Below, piece after piece: positions 30,160 through 38,223 of a DNA stretch of 64,000 nucleotides. Source of the DNA: Nitrosopumilus adriaticus (GTDB taxonomy: Archaea > Thermoproteota > Nitrososphaeria > Nitrososphaerales > Nitrosopumilaceae); the NCBI RefSeq assembly GCF_000956175.1, contig NZ_CP011070.1, positions 310,001 to 374,000 of the forward strand, written 5' to 3'. Numbering within the stretch: the stretch's first letter is position 1; every line of letters begins with the position of its first letter. Under the pieces are notes generated by a model. That model made no database searches, was not told the DNA's origin, and worked only from the letters and a program-made list of their open reading frames with translations. The translations under genes were made by a program, and so were the position numbers.

Positions 30160-31023
30160 TTAATAATTTTTAATTAATAATTCAAAGTGTCCAGTTCGTT
30201 TTTTAGAATTTGAATTAATGGAACGATTAGCATGGATTTTTTTAATTTTCCAAGATTTGCCTGAGAACACATCTGCTACCTCTTTAGAGTCTGAATTTGA
30301 TAATAAAACATTACATCCTCTAGAATCTAATTTCAAACAAAGATCTGCTAGTCTATTGAGATCTTCATATGTGAAATTCTTGTTAGTGTAACTTGTAAAG
30401 TTGGCAGTATCGCTAACTGGCTGATATGGTGGGTCAAAGTATACTAGATCACCTTTTTTTGCATCTCGAAGAACAGATTCAAAATCTCTGCATTTTATTG
30501 CAACTTTGCTTGATTGTAAAATGGAACTTACTGAACGCAAATTTTTCTCATTTACTATATTTGGATTTGTATATCTCCCTAAAGGAACATTGAATTTCCC
30601 TTTGCTATTTACACGATACAATCCATTAAAACAAGTTCTATTCATAAACAGTAATCTTGATGTTTTTTCAATCTCGCTTCTCGGATTGGATTCTCTAACT
30701 GAATAATAATATGATTTAGAATCTTTATGATAGTTTTTTTCGTGATTTTTGAGTGATGAAATTAATTCATCAATTCTGTCTCGAATTGTAGTATATGTCA
30801 AAACTAGGTCAGAATTCAAATCCGAAATACTGCATTTTTGACCCTTTCTTTCAGTAAGGATATGGAAGAGTAATGCACCACCTCCCAAAAATGGCTCAAA
30901 ATATGTTCCAAATGATTTTGAGAGATTCTCATTTAATATTGGAATTAATTGACGTTTTCCACCTGCCCATTTTACAAAAGGTTTTGGGGCAACTGATGAA
31001 ATCTGACTGTATACTTGTTTCAA
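30160..31023 (-). CDS. Orphan DNA adenine methylase (Dam/D12 class)
   Basis: N6-adenine DNA methyltransferase, 287 residues. PFVKWAGGKRQL (15-26) and YFEPFLGGGALLF (41-53) form the AdoMet-binding part, NRTCFNGLYRVN (128-139) is typical of the D12 class, and DPPY (197-200) is the catalytic motif IV. All key motifs are intact. TTG start at 31023. D12 enzymes often recognise GATC, but the specificity is not proven by sequence. No restriction endonuclease gene adjoins it, so it looks like an orphan methylase. It lies tail-to-tail with amoA. Confidence 0.93.
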   Translation of the reverse strand: MKQVYSQISSVAPKPFVKWAGGKRQLIPILNENLSKSFGTYFEPFLGGGALLFHILTERKGQKCSISDLNSDLVLTYTTIRDRIDELISSLKNHEKNYHKDSKSYYYSVRESNPRSEIEKTSRLLFMNRTCFNGLYRVNSKGKFNVPLGRYTNPNIVNEKNLRSVSSILQSSKVAIKCRDFESVLRDAKKGDLVYFDPPYQPVSDTANFTSYTNKNFTYEDLNRLADLCLKLDSRGCNVLLSNSDSKEVADVFSGKSWKIKKIHANRSINSNSKKRTGHFELLIKNY

Positions 31024-31190
31024 TGATTATGATTGCAAAAATCATTAACTGTGCTTTAGATAAAATAATTTGATCTTAAACTAACTTTTTCCTAGTCTTG
31101 GAATAGCTTAAATACAAATTTCGTAAATTGGTCAAAATCCTCAATTATGTGGAATTTAAGAATTGCATTGGAATTAGTGAGAAATGAAAA

Positions 31191-31264
31191 AGCTTCGAAC
31201 GGGATCTGAACCCGCGACCTTTACATTACCAATGTAACGCTCTACCAGGCTGAGCTATCGAAGC
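31191..31264 (-). tRNA. tRNA-Thr (GGT)
   Basis: On the minus strand the 74-nt cloverleaf has acceptor GCTTCGA/TCGAAGC, a D-arm with AGCTCAGCCTGGTAGAGC, anticodon stem TTACA/TGTAA with loop TTGGTAA (anticodon GGT), and a T-arm with GGTTCAGATCC. Discriminator T. No intron. Confidence 0.95.
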
Positions 31265-31355
31265 ACGAAAATTCTCAGTAGAAAATCCTTATAATTCTTC
31301 ATTCTGACCTATATTCTTCTAAACTGTTAAATTTCACACAGATTTCTAGATTTTT

Positions 31356-31477
31356 GGAGGAGTAATCAAGCCTGGCCAAAGTAAGCACTATGTGCTTTTG
31401 GACATGCAGGACTTAAGATCAAATAATGGGTGATCCTGTCTCTCAGGAGTTCGTGGGTTCAAATCCCACCTCCTCCA
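31356..31477 (+). tRNA. tRNA-Leu (TAA) with two introns
   Basis: Acceptor GGAGGAG/CTCCTCC, discriminator A, T-arm GTGGG-TTCAAAT-CCCAC, a long variable arm and anticodon stem CAGGA/TCCTG identify a class II tRNA-Leu with anticodon TAA (31414-31416). A 15-nt canonical intron at position 37/38 spans about 31418-31432. The D-arm is too long by 22 nt. Removing 31382-31403 (TAAGCACTATGTGCTTTTGGAC shortened to its ends TAAG and GGAC) restores D-stem ATC/GAT and an 85-nt mature tRNA. The inserted part can fold into a CCAAA/TTTGG plus AGCAC/GTGCT hairpin with a 3-nt bulge, as expected near a splicing motif. Confidence 0.85.
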
Positions 31478-31482
31478 CTACT

Positions 31483-31869
31483 CTATTTTGGATGCTTTAT
31501 TCCTCTAGAGTTTAGGACTTCGTAGACATCTGGTAATGAGAAAACAAAACCAACATGTACACAATCTTTTTCATCACATAGCTGACAGAACAACTCTCCT
31601 TTTTGAACTGCAACTTCTGCGATTCTATTTTTGATATTATCTTTTAGAATTACACGATCATCATCAACAGAAATCTTTTCAATCTTGGGAGCATATCTGG
31701 CAAAAGTCTTGTCCTTTTGCATCATCTCCTCTAGCATGTAAGTGACATAACCTGAGAAACTATTGACGCCTTTCATTGTAAGGTCGTCTTTACTGTTTTG
31801 ATAAACTTGGTGGAATTTATCATAAACTGTTTCTGAAACTGTGATTGATTTGAATCCGGCTTTTGGCAA
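31483..31869 (-). CDS. Hypothetical protein with Cys-rich C-terminal motif
   Basis: A 128-residue soluble protein. The N-terminal FKSITVSETVYDKFHQVYQNSK resembles a ribbon-helix-helix-type beta strand plus helix, as in small DNA-binding proteins. The C-terminal half has FCQLCDEKDCVHVGF, with three Cys and a His in a short span, compatible with a metal site. ATG start. A transcriptional role is possible but not established. The two-intron tRNA-Leu ends 6 bp from its stop codon. Confidence 0.6.
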   Translation of the reverse strand: MPKAGFKSITVSETVYDKFHQVYQNSKDDLTMKGVNSFSGYVTYMLEEMMQKDKTFARYAPKIEKISVDDDRVILKDNIKNRIAEVAVQKGELFCQLCDEKDCVHVGFVFSLPDVYEVLNSRGIKHPK

Positions 31870-31986
31870 TTTACTTTTCCTTACCGTACAATAAAGTACT
31901 CAAGTATTTAATGTTTTATTTTCAAAGTGATGTTTTGACTGAATTACATACTTTTTCATGTTGGCATTAGGCTGGAATTTTAAAAA

Positions 31987-32382
31987 TTAATTTTGAGCAA
32001 GTGAATTTACTTTCTTCAAAAATAAATCGATTTTGATTGGTTTTGCTGCAACATCGATATTTTTTCCATCAACACTGAATTTTTTTAAAATCATATCCTT
32101 GTTTGCTGTAACAAAAAAAATCTTCTGATTTGGCATCATCTCTAAAATTTTTGCACCTGCTTCAATCCCGTTTAATACAGGCATTGAATTATCACTTACA
32201 ATTAGATCAAAAGGGGGTTGTTGTTCAGATTGATGTGAACACATTTCATTCTCATAAAGTTCAATCTCTTCTCTTCCATCCACTGCAATACTGACTTTAT
32301 GTCCTTCAGATTCTAAGACATCTTTGTAAAACCCTGCTATTGCCTCAGAATCTTCCACAACAAGAATTTTCAAACTATGCAT
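31987..32382 (-). CDS. Response regulator receiver-domain protein (CheY-like)
   Basis: A single receiver domain of about 131 residues from ATG 32382 (MHSLKILVVEDSEAIAG); the frame starts four codons earlier. The acidic pocket is in VVEDSE, the phospho-acceptor Asp is in DLIVSDNSMPVLNG, and the conserved Lys is in VAAKPIKI. It has an insertion between the second helix and third strand (NEMCSHQSEQQPP). There is no output domain, so it would signal through protein contacts. No histidine kinase lies nearby. Confidence 0.88.
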   Translation of the reverse strand: MHSLKILVVEDSEAIAGFYKDVLESEGHKVSIAVDGREEIELYENEMCSHQSEQQPPFDLIVSDNSMPVLNGIEAGAKILEMMPNQKIFFVTANKDMILKKFSVDGKNIDVAAKPIKIDLFLKKVNSLAQN

Positions 32383-32581
32383 AATTTCATACATCCATCA
32401 AATAATACATAGATCTGTATGTCTAAATCAAACATCCTATGAAGATGGCCCTCTGAACTAAAATAATGCCCTCATTTTTTACCCTTAATTCTTCTAATAC
32501 AGGCTATCTGAATCATTTTAAAAATAGCCATACATAAAATTGAAAATTAGTGTTTATACAATACCATAATCCAAAAACATC

Positions 32582-33475
32582 ATGGGTAAGGGCTATTCAA
32601 CAGAATCAATTAGAGCGAAATTGATTTTATCTTTGAAAAATTCTGATACTGGAATGTCGGGAGTTGAGATTTCTAAAAAAATCGGCATTAATAGAATTAC
32701 AATGTCAAAATATCTCAAAATTTTTGCAGCCGAAGGATTGCTTCGCCAAAAAAATATTGGAAATGTGACTTTGTGGTTTTTAGAACCAGGTCAAGAATCT
32801 TTCAACTTTCCTGATGATTATTTCAAAGTGGGACCGGCCTACCTTGAATATCTGGTTAAAGGTACTGATGAACAAGCTCAATCTTTAATTCGAAATTGCT
32901 TGCATTCTGGTGCAACTACCAATCGATTGATTCTTGAAGTGATTTTTCCTGCAGTTGATCATATACAGAATCTATTTGATGACGGAAAAATTGGAACCGC
33001 AGAACTTAATCTGCTAAAAACTACAATTTCAAAATCATTTCAAATATTCAATCAACTTCAGATAGTAACTGATCCAAAAAAGAATGTAGTTGTAATTGCA
33101 GCTGATTCGCAAAGTATCCTGATTTCCGAAGCTGCATCTGCAGCATATCATTCAGAGGGATGGAGGGTCTCTCATTTAGGTGACATGTCTTCGGCAATTG
33201 ATGTTTTATTTGATCTTGATTTTCAAAAATTGGTAGGAAAAATCTGGAAGCAAAAACCTGGAATTTTACTAGTAATAATATTCTCACATTCAAATGAGGG
33301 ATTGAACTTTTTTGCAAATTCTATAAATCCGATTAAAGGAAAATCTGGAAAAAATTTGAAGCTAGTCCTATGTGGTAAAACATCAAAAAAATCTAAAATT
33401 AATTCTGATTTACTTTCTGATAAACTTGAGGATATTTTACAATGGTCCAAAACAACTGCTGACAATCTAAAATGA
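32582..33475 (+). CDS. HTH regulator with cobalamin-binding-like C-terminal domains
   Basis: A 297-residue protein. Residues about 1-75 form a winged HTH (MSGVEISKKIGINRITMSKYLKIFAAEGLL). Residues about 95-165 resemble the helical cap of corrinoid-binding proteins (GATTNRLILEVIFPAVDHIQNLFDDGKIG). A Rossmann-like domain follows (NVVVIAADSQSILISEAASAAYHSEGWRVSHLGD). The B12-binding signature D-x-H-x-x-G is replaced by DSQSIL, so lower-axial His ligation is absent. It may sense corrinoid without the His, another ligand, or nothing. ATG start. The tRNA-Ile gene lies 8 bp downstream on the other strand. Confidence 0.75.
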   Translation: MGKGYSTESIRAKLILSLKNSDTGMSGVEISKKIGINRITMSKYLKIFAAEGLLRQKNIGNVTLWFLEPGQESFNFPDDYFKVGPAYLEYLVKGTDEQAQSLIRNCLHSGATTNRLILEVIFPAVDHIQNLFDDGKIGTAELNLLKTTISKSFQIFNQLQIVTDPKKNVVVIAADSQSILISEAASAAYHSEGWRVSHLGDMSSAIDVLFDLDFQKLVGKIWKQKPGILLVIIFSHSNEGLNFFANSINPIKGKSGKNLKLVLCGKTSKKSKINSDLLSDKLEDILQWSKTTADNLK

Positions 33476-33483
33476 TTAAAAAA

Positions 33484-33558
33484 TGGGCCCGATGTGATTC
33501 GAACACATGACCTTTCGATTATCAGTCGAACGCTCCAGCCAAGCTGAGCTACGAGCCC
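33484..33558 (-). tRNA. tRNA-Ile (GAT)
   Basis: The minus-strand cloverleaf has acceptor GGGCTCG/CGGGCCC (with one G-T-type pair), anticodon stem TTCGA/TCGAA with loop CTGATAA (anticodon GAT), and T-arm TGTG-TTCGAAT-CACA. No intron. Confidence 0.95.
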
Positions 33559-33591
33559 ACGAACAAATCTCTAGGCAGGACTCATTTAAGT

Positions 33592-34146
33592 TTAATTTTC
33601 TTTCCACTTGATTGAGCAACCAATTGATGGGTCAAAATCATTTTCAATTTTTTCACCGGACAATAATTTTTGCATATTGTTGATCATTGTCTTTTCAGTT
33701 GGGGAATCGTCTGGCTTCATAGCATTGTCTATTCTTCCATGAAAAACCAATTGTTTTTGACTGTTAAACAGGAATGGATCAGGTGTGCACATTGCTCCAT
33801 ATTTCTTTGCAACTTCTTGTGTTTCATCCACCAAATAATCGAATTTGAATCCTTTTTCTTTTGCAGTCTCTTTCATAGCTTCAAAACTATCTTCAGGATA
33901 ATCCGTAGAGTCATTACTGTTAATTCCTATAATGGCTATCTCATTTCCAAATTTTTCATACAACTCATTTAACGCATCTACTTTAGCTTTAACATATGGA
34001 CAATGATTACACATGAAAATTACCAAAATCCCTTTGTAGTTACTGTAATCATTTAGGGAATGTTTTTTGTCGTCAATTCCCAGTAATTCGAAATCTGGTG
34101 CAATACTTCCAGTTTTTAGTTTGACTTGAGACTCTAAAAGAACCAT
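33592..34146 (-). CDS. Thioredoxin-fold (AhpC/TSA-Redoxin-like) protein
   Basis: A 184-residue cytoplasmic protein of the peroxiredoxin-like subgroup. GSIAPDFELLGIDDKKHSLNDY precedes the redox site FMCNHCPYVKAK, a C-x-x-C. A second Cys in KKYGAMCTPDPFLFN sits near the cis-Pro. HGRIDNAMKP is typical of the subgroup. It probably reduces peroxides or disulfides. ATG start, lying between tRNA-Ile and tRNA-Ala. Confidence 0.88.
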   Translation of the reverse strand: MVLLESQVKLKTGSIAPDFELLGIDDKKHSLNDYSNYKGILVIFMCNHCPYVKAKVDALNELYEKFGNEIAIIGINSNDSTDYPEDSFEAMKETAKEKGFKFDYLVDETQEVAKKYGAMCTPDPFLFNSQKQLVFHGRIDNAMKPDDSPTEKTMINNMQKLLSGEKIENDFDPSIGCSIKWKEN

Positions 34147-34226
34147 AAAGAATCAATCGTGTTTTCAAATAAAATTCTTGCCAAGAAGACAACAATTAAA
34201 ATCCACAGATTATCCAAAGTTCATGT

Positions 34227-34300
34227 GGGCCGGTAGTATAGCCTGGTAGTATACCCGCCTTGCACGCGGGGGGTCACGGATTCAAATTCCGTCCGGTCCA
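34227..34300 (+). tRNA. tRNA-Ala (TGC)
   Basis: The cloverleaf has acceptor GGGCCGG/CCGGTCC with a G3-T70 pair (the alanine identity element), anticodon stem CCCGC/GCGGG with loop CTTGCAC (anticodon TGC), T-arm ACGGA-TTCAAAT-TCCGT, and discriminator A. No intron. Confidence 0.96.
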
Positions 34301-34347
34301 CTTTTTGGCTAAACCGATCTGTGCTGAATTTCAGATTACTGGATGGA

Positions 34348-34357
34348 TTTAAATAGG
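34348..34357 (+). promoter_or_regulatory. TATA box of 33-residue membrane peptide gene
   Basis: ATTTAAATAG lies about 22-30 bp before the ATG at 34378, so the predicted transcript begins at or very near the start codon. Confidence 0.6.
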
Positions 34358-34377
34358 ATAACTTTGAGTTTTTTTTC

Positions 34378-34479
34378 ATGGCAAGCGCAGCAGACGGATG
34401 GCCCGTATTCATACCACTCATTGTAGGTTTAGCCCCAGGTTTGATTTACTGGATAGCAATTACCGCAAAGAGAAAATAA
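34378..34479 (+). CDS. 33-residue single-span membrane peptide
   Basis: The short frame encodes a hydrophilic N-terminus (MASAADGW), one transmembrane helix (PVFIPLIVGLAPGLIYWIAI) and a basic end (TAKRK), giving a positive-inside topology with the C-terminus in the cytoplasm. A TATA box at the leaderless distance and a downstream T-rich tract (ctctttttattattct) frame it as an independent gene. Its GC content is higher than the surrounding AT-rich intergenic DNA. It could be a small subunit of a respiratory or transport complex; no family is recognised. Confidence 0.7.
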   Translation: MASAADGWPVFIPLIVGLAPGLIYWIAITAKRK

Positions 34480-34609
34480 GAATACATATCATTTTTTAAT
34501 CTCTTTTTATTATTCTAGTTTTAGTGGTAACTAGGTGAATTGATGTTACCTTTCTTGTTGACTATATGTTATGCTAAATGAAATTAATCTGATTTAGCAA
34601 CATCATTTG

Positions 34610-35677
34610 ATGCAGAAACTTGTTTTAGGTATGTTTTTGATTTTGCTTTTGATTCCTTTTTCCCAATCCTATTCCCAAGAAAAAACTGACACGCCCTCTA
34701 CTCTTTCAGTATCTCTTACCAGTGAAACTCCTTTTGTTTTTCAGGATTCAGAGGGCTACACTGTTGTTGTTGGAGAAGTTGAAAACAATGATTCATTATC
34801 CGCTGTAACAAATGTGGTAATTCAAGTAAAATTTTATGATGATTTAGATCCAAATCCTTTAGATATCAATCAAGGTCAAACAACTCTTGAAGTAATTCCA
34901 GCAAGTGGTAAATCTCCATATGCCATTCGTTCTCAAACACCTAATCCAAATATCACTCAGGCATCTGTCTTTCTTTTGGGATTTGATCCTTCAGTATCCA
35001 AACAAAAGGGATTGTCAGTTTATTCTAATGATGTATTTTATGATACATCTTTAAGATTTTCAGGAGTTTTACAAAATGGAGGGGCTCCTAATACTGATAC
35101 TAACGTTTACCTGGCATTTTATGATGGTTTTGAACCATCACGAATTCTTGGGGTTTCTACAATAGAACTTGGTAATGTGGAGTCAAATGCTGAGGTACCT
35201 TTTGAGATAAATGAAGAAATTGATCCTCGAGCTGTAGGATTTTTGTTATTTGCAGAGTCTAATATTTTCAATTCTGATTTTGTTGATGTAAAAATCCCAC
35301 CTCCACAATCAATGTCAAAATTGGTATCCATTTCTAATGTTGCAGTAAAGGACACAAATGGAAACAATCTATCTGAAATTAAGGTAGGTTCAACTGTAAA
35401 TATTGTCAGTAAATCAGTAGTTGAGTTTTCTGGCAAAAAAATTCCAGCTGAAACTCCATACACATATTATGTTCAAATCAAAGAATCTGGAGAATTACCA
35501 TATGTTGAATTTATTGGAAAATTTGACGGGCGATTTATTGGAAATCAACCCCAGTCACAATCAATAGATTGGATTCCAGAAAAAAAGGGATTGTTTTTCA
35601 TTGAAACATTTGTTTGGGATAGAAATAATATTCCTATATCTGAGCAGGGCCCATTTGTCCTAATTCTAGTAAATTAG
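34610..35677 (+). CDS. Secreted beta-rich protein of unknown function
   Basis: 355 residues from ATG 34610 (a TTG directly before it is also possible). Signal peptide MQKLVLGMFLILLLIPFSQS with cleavage near SYS-QEK. The mature part has three repeated beta-sandwich-like regions (about 30-125, 125-225, 230-355) with segments such as VVVGEVENNDSLSAVTNVVIQVKFYDD that resemble FxLYD/CARDB-like extracellular domains. No C-terminal anchor. Likely an exported surface or periplasmic-space protein; partner unknown. Confidence 0.75.
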   Translation: MQKLVLGMFLILLLIPFSQSYSQEKTDTPSTLSVSLTSETPFVFQDSEGYTVVVGEVENNDSLSAVTNVVIQVKFYDDLDPNPLDINQGQTTLEVIPASGKSPYAIRSQTPNPNITQASVFLLGFDPSVSKQKGLSVYSNDVFYDTSLRFSGVLQNGGAPNTDTNVYLAFYDGFEPSRILGVSTIELGNVESNAEVPFEINEEIDPRAVGFLLFAESNIFNSDFVDVKIPPPQSMSKLVSISNVAVKDTNGNNLSEIKVGSTVNIVSKSVVEFSGKKIPAETPYTYYVQIKESGELPYVEFIGKFDGRFIGNQPQSQSIDWIPEKKGLFFIETFVWDRNNIPISEQGPFVLILVN

Positions 35678-35737
35678 ATTTGTTAAAGCAATACAATTCT
35701 ACCCTTTAAATGCAACAAGATATGTTGGATCGTACTC

Positions 35738-36436
35738 ATGAAAATTAATTTCTTTTTCATTATTGCCATGTCTTTACTTGTAGTATCTTTTTCAGGTCAA
35801 AGCGCTTTAGGTTATGGTGGTCCCCCTGAACAAAGTAGTGCAAACAACTACACTGTAGATATCAACACTGAGAAGGAATCATATGATCTTGGAGAATCTA
35901 TAATATTTTCTGGAACTGTAAATAAATATGATGAAGATAGAAATTTACGAATTTCTATTTTTGATTCCAGTAAAAATTTAGTTTCTACTCAAAAAACACC
36001 GATAAATCCTGATAGGACATTTTCATATATTGTTGATCTAAATGAAAAATTTTTTGAAGGGAAATATTTTGTAAAAGCCCAATATGGGAATTCAAAGGCT
36101 ACAGTTGAAAGTATTTCCTTTTTGATAAATTCTGGTTTGGATAATTTGTCCTTAGTTGATGCAAAAATACCTGATTGGATTAAAAGTAATGCTGGATGGT
36201 GGGCTGATGGTCAAATTGATGACAGCTCTTTCGTTGAAGGTATTCAATTCTTGATTAAAGAAGGATTGATGAAAATACCTGTGACTGAACAAGGATCTAC
36301 AACTTCTAATAATAAAATACCTGATTGGATTAAAAGTAATGCTGGATGGTGGGCTGATGGTCAAATTGATGACAGCTCTTTCGTTGAAGGTATTCAATTC
36401 TTGATTAAAGAAGGATTGATGACATTATCTAGTTAA
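35738..36436 (+). CDS. Secreted Ig-like protein with two WIKSNAGWWADG repeats
   Basis: A 232-residue protein. Signal peptide with cleavage near SALG-YGG, then an Ig/MG2-like domain (SYDLGESIIFSGTVNKY ... GKYFVKAQYGN, about 35-130). Two copies of the thaumarchaeal module IPDWIKSNAGWWADGQIDD, continuing SSFVEGIQFLIKEGLM, follow at about 144-180 and 194-230. The two modules are identical over 109 bp of DNA. The same module type occurs in the protein at 51204. The module is probably a small helical extracellular domain with an unknown binding role. Confidence 0.82.
   Translation: MKINFFFIIAMSLLVVSFSGQSALGYGGPPEQSSANNYTVDINTEKESYDLGESIIFSGTVNKYDEDRNLRISIFDSSKNLVSTQKTPINPDRTFSYIVDLNEKFFEGKYFVKAQYGNSKATVESISFLINSGLDNLSLVDAKIPDWIKSNAGWWADGQIDDSSFVEGIQFLIKEGLMKIPVTEQGSTTSNNKIPDWIKSNAGWWADGQIDDSSFVEGIQFLIKEGLMTLSS
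36164..36422. repeat. Direct repeat of 109 bp (two copies, 150-bp period)
   Basis: Bases 36164-36272 and 36314-36422 are identical, including synonymous positions. They encode the two WIKSNAGWWADG modules. Perfect identity points to recent duplication or ongoing gene conversion. Confidence 0.95.
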
Positions 36437-36515
36437 GAAAAAATCTCAAGTAATTTACATTTTAAGCATAATGAAAAAGTAGTAGATTTATTTTCAAAGA
36501 ATTTTATACATATGC

Positions 36516-36992
36516 ATGTCTAAATTTTCACTTGTTGCAATGGGTGGGACTTTTGATATAATCCATAAAGGACATTTGACATTACTTTCAAGTGCATTTG
36601 ATATTTCAGATAAAGTGATAATTGGATTAACTAGTGATGAGCTAGCTAAAAAGAAAGGAAAAATTCTACTTCATGAATATGAAAAACGACTTGAAAATTT
36701 GAGTGTAGAACTTTTAAAAAAATACCCTAGTACTTCTTTTCAAATAAGTAAATTAAATAATGATTTTGGACCTGCAGTTCTAGAAAAAGAAGTTCAAGCA
36801 CTTGTAGTAAGTGATGAAACCAGTAATCAAGGAAATATCTTAAATAAATTACGTTCAGAAAAGAAACTTCCCCCTGTTGAAATTATTACGGTTCCAATGT
36901 TTTTGGCAAAAGATGGAAAAAGAATATCTACCACTAGAATAAAAAATTCTGAAATTGACATTGAGGGGAACTCGCTTTCAATTGACAAGTAG
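36516..36992 (+). CDS. coaD: Phosphopantetheine adenylyltransferase (archaeal CoaD type)
   Basis: Nucleotidyltransferase that makes dephospho-CoA from 4'-phosphopantetheine and ATP. The 158-residue protein has the T/H-x-G-H site in GGTFDIIHKGHLTLL and the KRISTTRIKN motif at the C-terminal end, matching the eukaryote/archaea-type PPAT (COG1019) rather than bacterial CoaD. LVVSDETSNQGNILNKLR is another family segment. ATG start with a short leader. Confidence 0.9.
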   Translation: MSKFSLVAMGGTFDIIHKGHLTLLSSAFDISDKVIIGLTSDELAKKKGKILLHEYEKRLENLSVELLKKYPSTSFQISKLNNDFGPAVLEKEVQALVVSDETSNQGNILNKLRSEKKLPPVEIITVPMFLAKDGKRISTTRIKNSEIDIEGNSLSIDK

Positions 36993-37044
36993 CTTGTCTA
37001 ACTTTGAGTAATTGTAATAAAACAAAATTCTTGGATTTTGTCTC

Positions 37045-37374
37045 ATGGCAATCATAAACCATATGATGAAAAAAATTGATACTGACGTATCAAATCTTAA
37101 ACAGGGACTACACCCTGAGAATCTCTCATTTTGGTATGATAAAATCATCAAAGAAACAATTGAGATGGCTCCTCCATGGCTTCAGGATAAAATCAAAGTA
37201 CATCAAGATCCTATACTTTCAATGAAATTTAATTTAGATATTTCAAAACGTGCAGTAAGATATTTCATGATAGTAGTTGATAATAATATAGATGAGATGC
37301 CATATTCTACAAAACTCTATTTTCTTAAAGTTCAAGAAATAATGTCTGCTGAAATGGATAAATCATTAGTATGA
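37045..37374 (+). CDS. Hypothetical soluble helical protein
   Basis: A 109-residue protein, predicted mostly helical, without signal or membrane segment. Notable stretches are HPENLSFWYDKIIKETIEMAPPWLQDKI and KRAVRYFMIVVDNNIDEMP. ATG start at the end of an AT-rich leader. No family recognised. Its neighbours, CoaD and a zinc-ribbon protein, do not suggest a function. Confidence 0.6.
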   Translation: MAIINHMMKKIDTDVSNLKQGLHPENLSFWYDKIIKETIEMAPPWLQDKIKVHQDPILSMKFNLDISKRAVRYFMIVVDNNIDEMPYSTKLYFLKVQEIMSAEMDKSLV

Positions 37375-37445
37375 TGCGATTTTTTTATTTTAGGCACAAA
37401 TTCAATCTGTAAGTATCTATAACCAAATACCTAACCAAAAATACA

Positions 37446-38162
37446 ATGGAACTCTACAAATCAAAGTACTCCAATAAAAAAAATTCGCGAAGATCTTCCA
37501 CTGGAGATAATGGTCCGTCACGTTCTTTTAGAAACTCTAGTAGGGATAAATATTCACGAGATGATAGAGGTTCACGAAATGACAGTAGAGATGAATCAAC
37601 AACTGTAACTTGTTCTGATTGTGGGACTGAATGTACTGTTCCATTTGTTCCAAGAACTAACAAACCAGTTTACTGTAGTGATTGTTTCAGACAAAACAAA
37701 CCACAAGATTCAGGAAATGATAGATATTCACGAGATGATAGAGGTTCACGATTTTCATCCAAACGAGAGTCTCGTCGAGAAAATAATAGGACTAGAAAAC
37801 CACGAAATGATAAATTTTTGAGAAAACAAGAAAGTTTCTTTTCTAATGGTTCTGACAAATTTTATGAAACCATCAAAGAGAAGTTATATGAAATTTTAGG
37901 TGGGAAAATATGTTCTAATTGTGGTTTTAAGGATGAAAGAGCATTAGGAATTAGTCCAATTTCTGAAAATGTAACTTCTGATAATTCTGGTCGTGGTGGT
38001 GATGCTGCATCTTGGGGGAAATATATTTCAGCACCAGATCTTGCTAGAGAAGAATTAAAGGTATTTTGTTTAAATTGTAATCAGATTAGAGAGCCTATAC
38101 CAAAACGAACAGAAGATAGATCAAGACCAAAATCTAAAAAGAGTAAATACTTTCCTAGATAA
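37446..38162 (+). CDS. Arg/Ser-rich zinc-ribbon protein, probably nucleic-acid-binding
   Basis: A 238-residue protein. A CxxC-x-CxxC ribbon (CSDCGTECTVPFVPRTNKPV followed by YCSDC, about 56-80) matches the C-x-x-C...PF-P...PVYC-x-x-C module found in archaeal RNA-associated proteins. It is flanked by RGG/RS-like, strongly basic low-complexity regions with repeated RYSRDDRGSR. A second metal-binding pair, KICSNCGF and VFCLNCNQ, lies in the C-terminal half. The composition suggests RNA or DNA binding. Only the zinc ribbons are assigned with confidence. Confidence 0.72.
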   Translation: MELYKSKYSNKKNSRRSSTGDNGPSRSFRNSSRDKYSRDDRGSRNDSRDESTTVTCSDCGTECTVPFVPRTNKPVYCSDCFRQNKPQDSGNDRYSRDDRGSRFSSKRESRRENNRTRKPRNDKFLRKQESFFSNGSDKFYETIKEKLYEILGGKICSNCGFKDERALGISPISENVTSDNSGRGGDAASWGKYISAPDLAREELKVFCLNCNQIREPIPKRTEDRSRPKSKKSKYFPR

Positions 38163-38223
38163 TCCTAGAATCATTTTTGAGAATTTATTAACACTTTAAT
38201 TATAATTATTTTAGAATAATATT

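Noticed and set aside
30160-31023. A complete restriction-modification system around the adenine methylase
   Set aside because: Its neighbours are amoA and tRNA genes; no endonuclease-like gene is adjacent.
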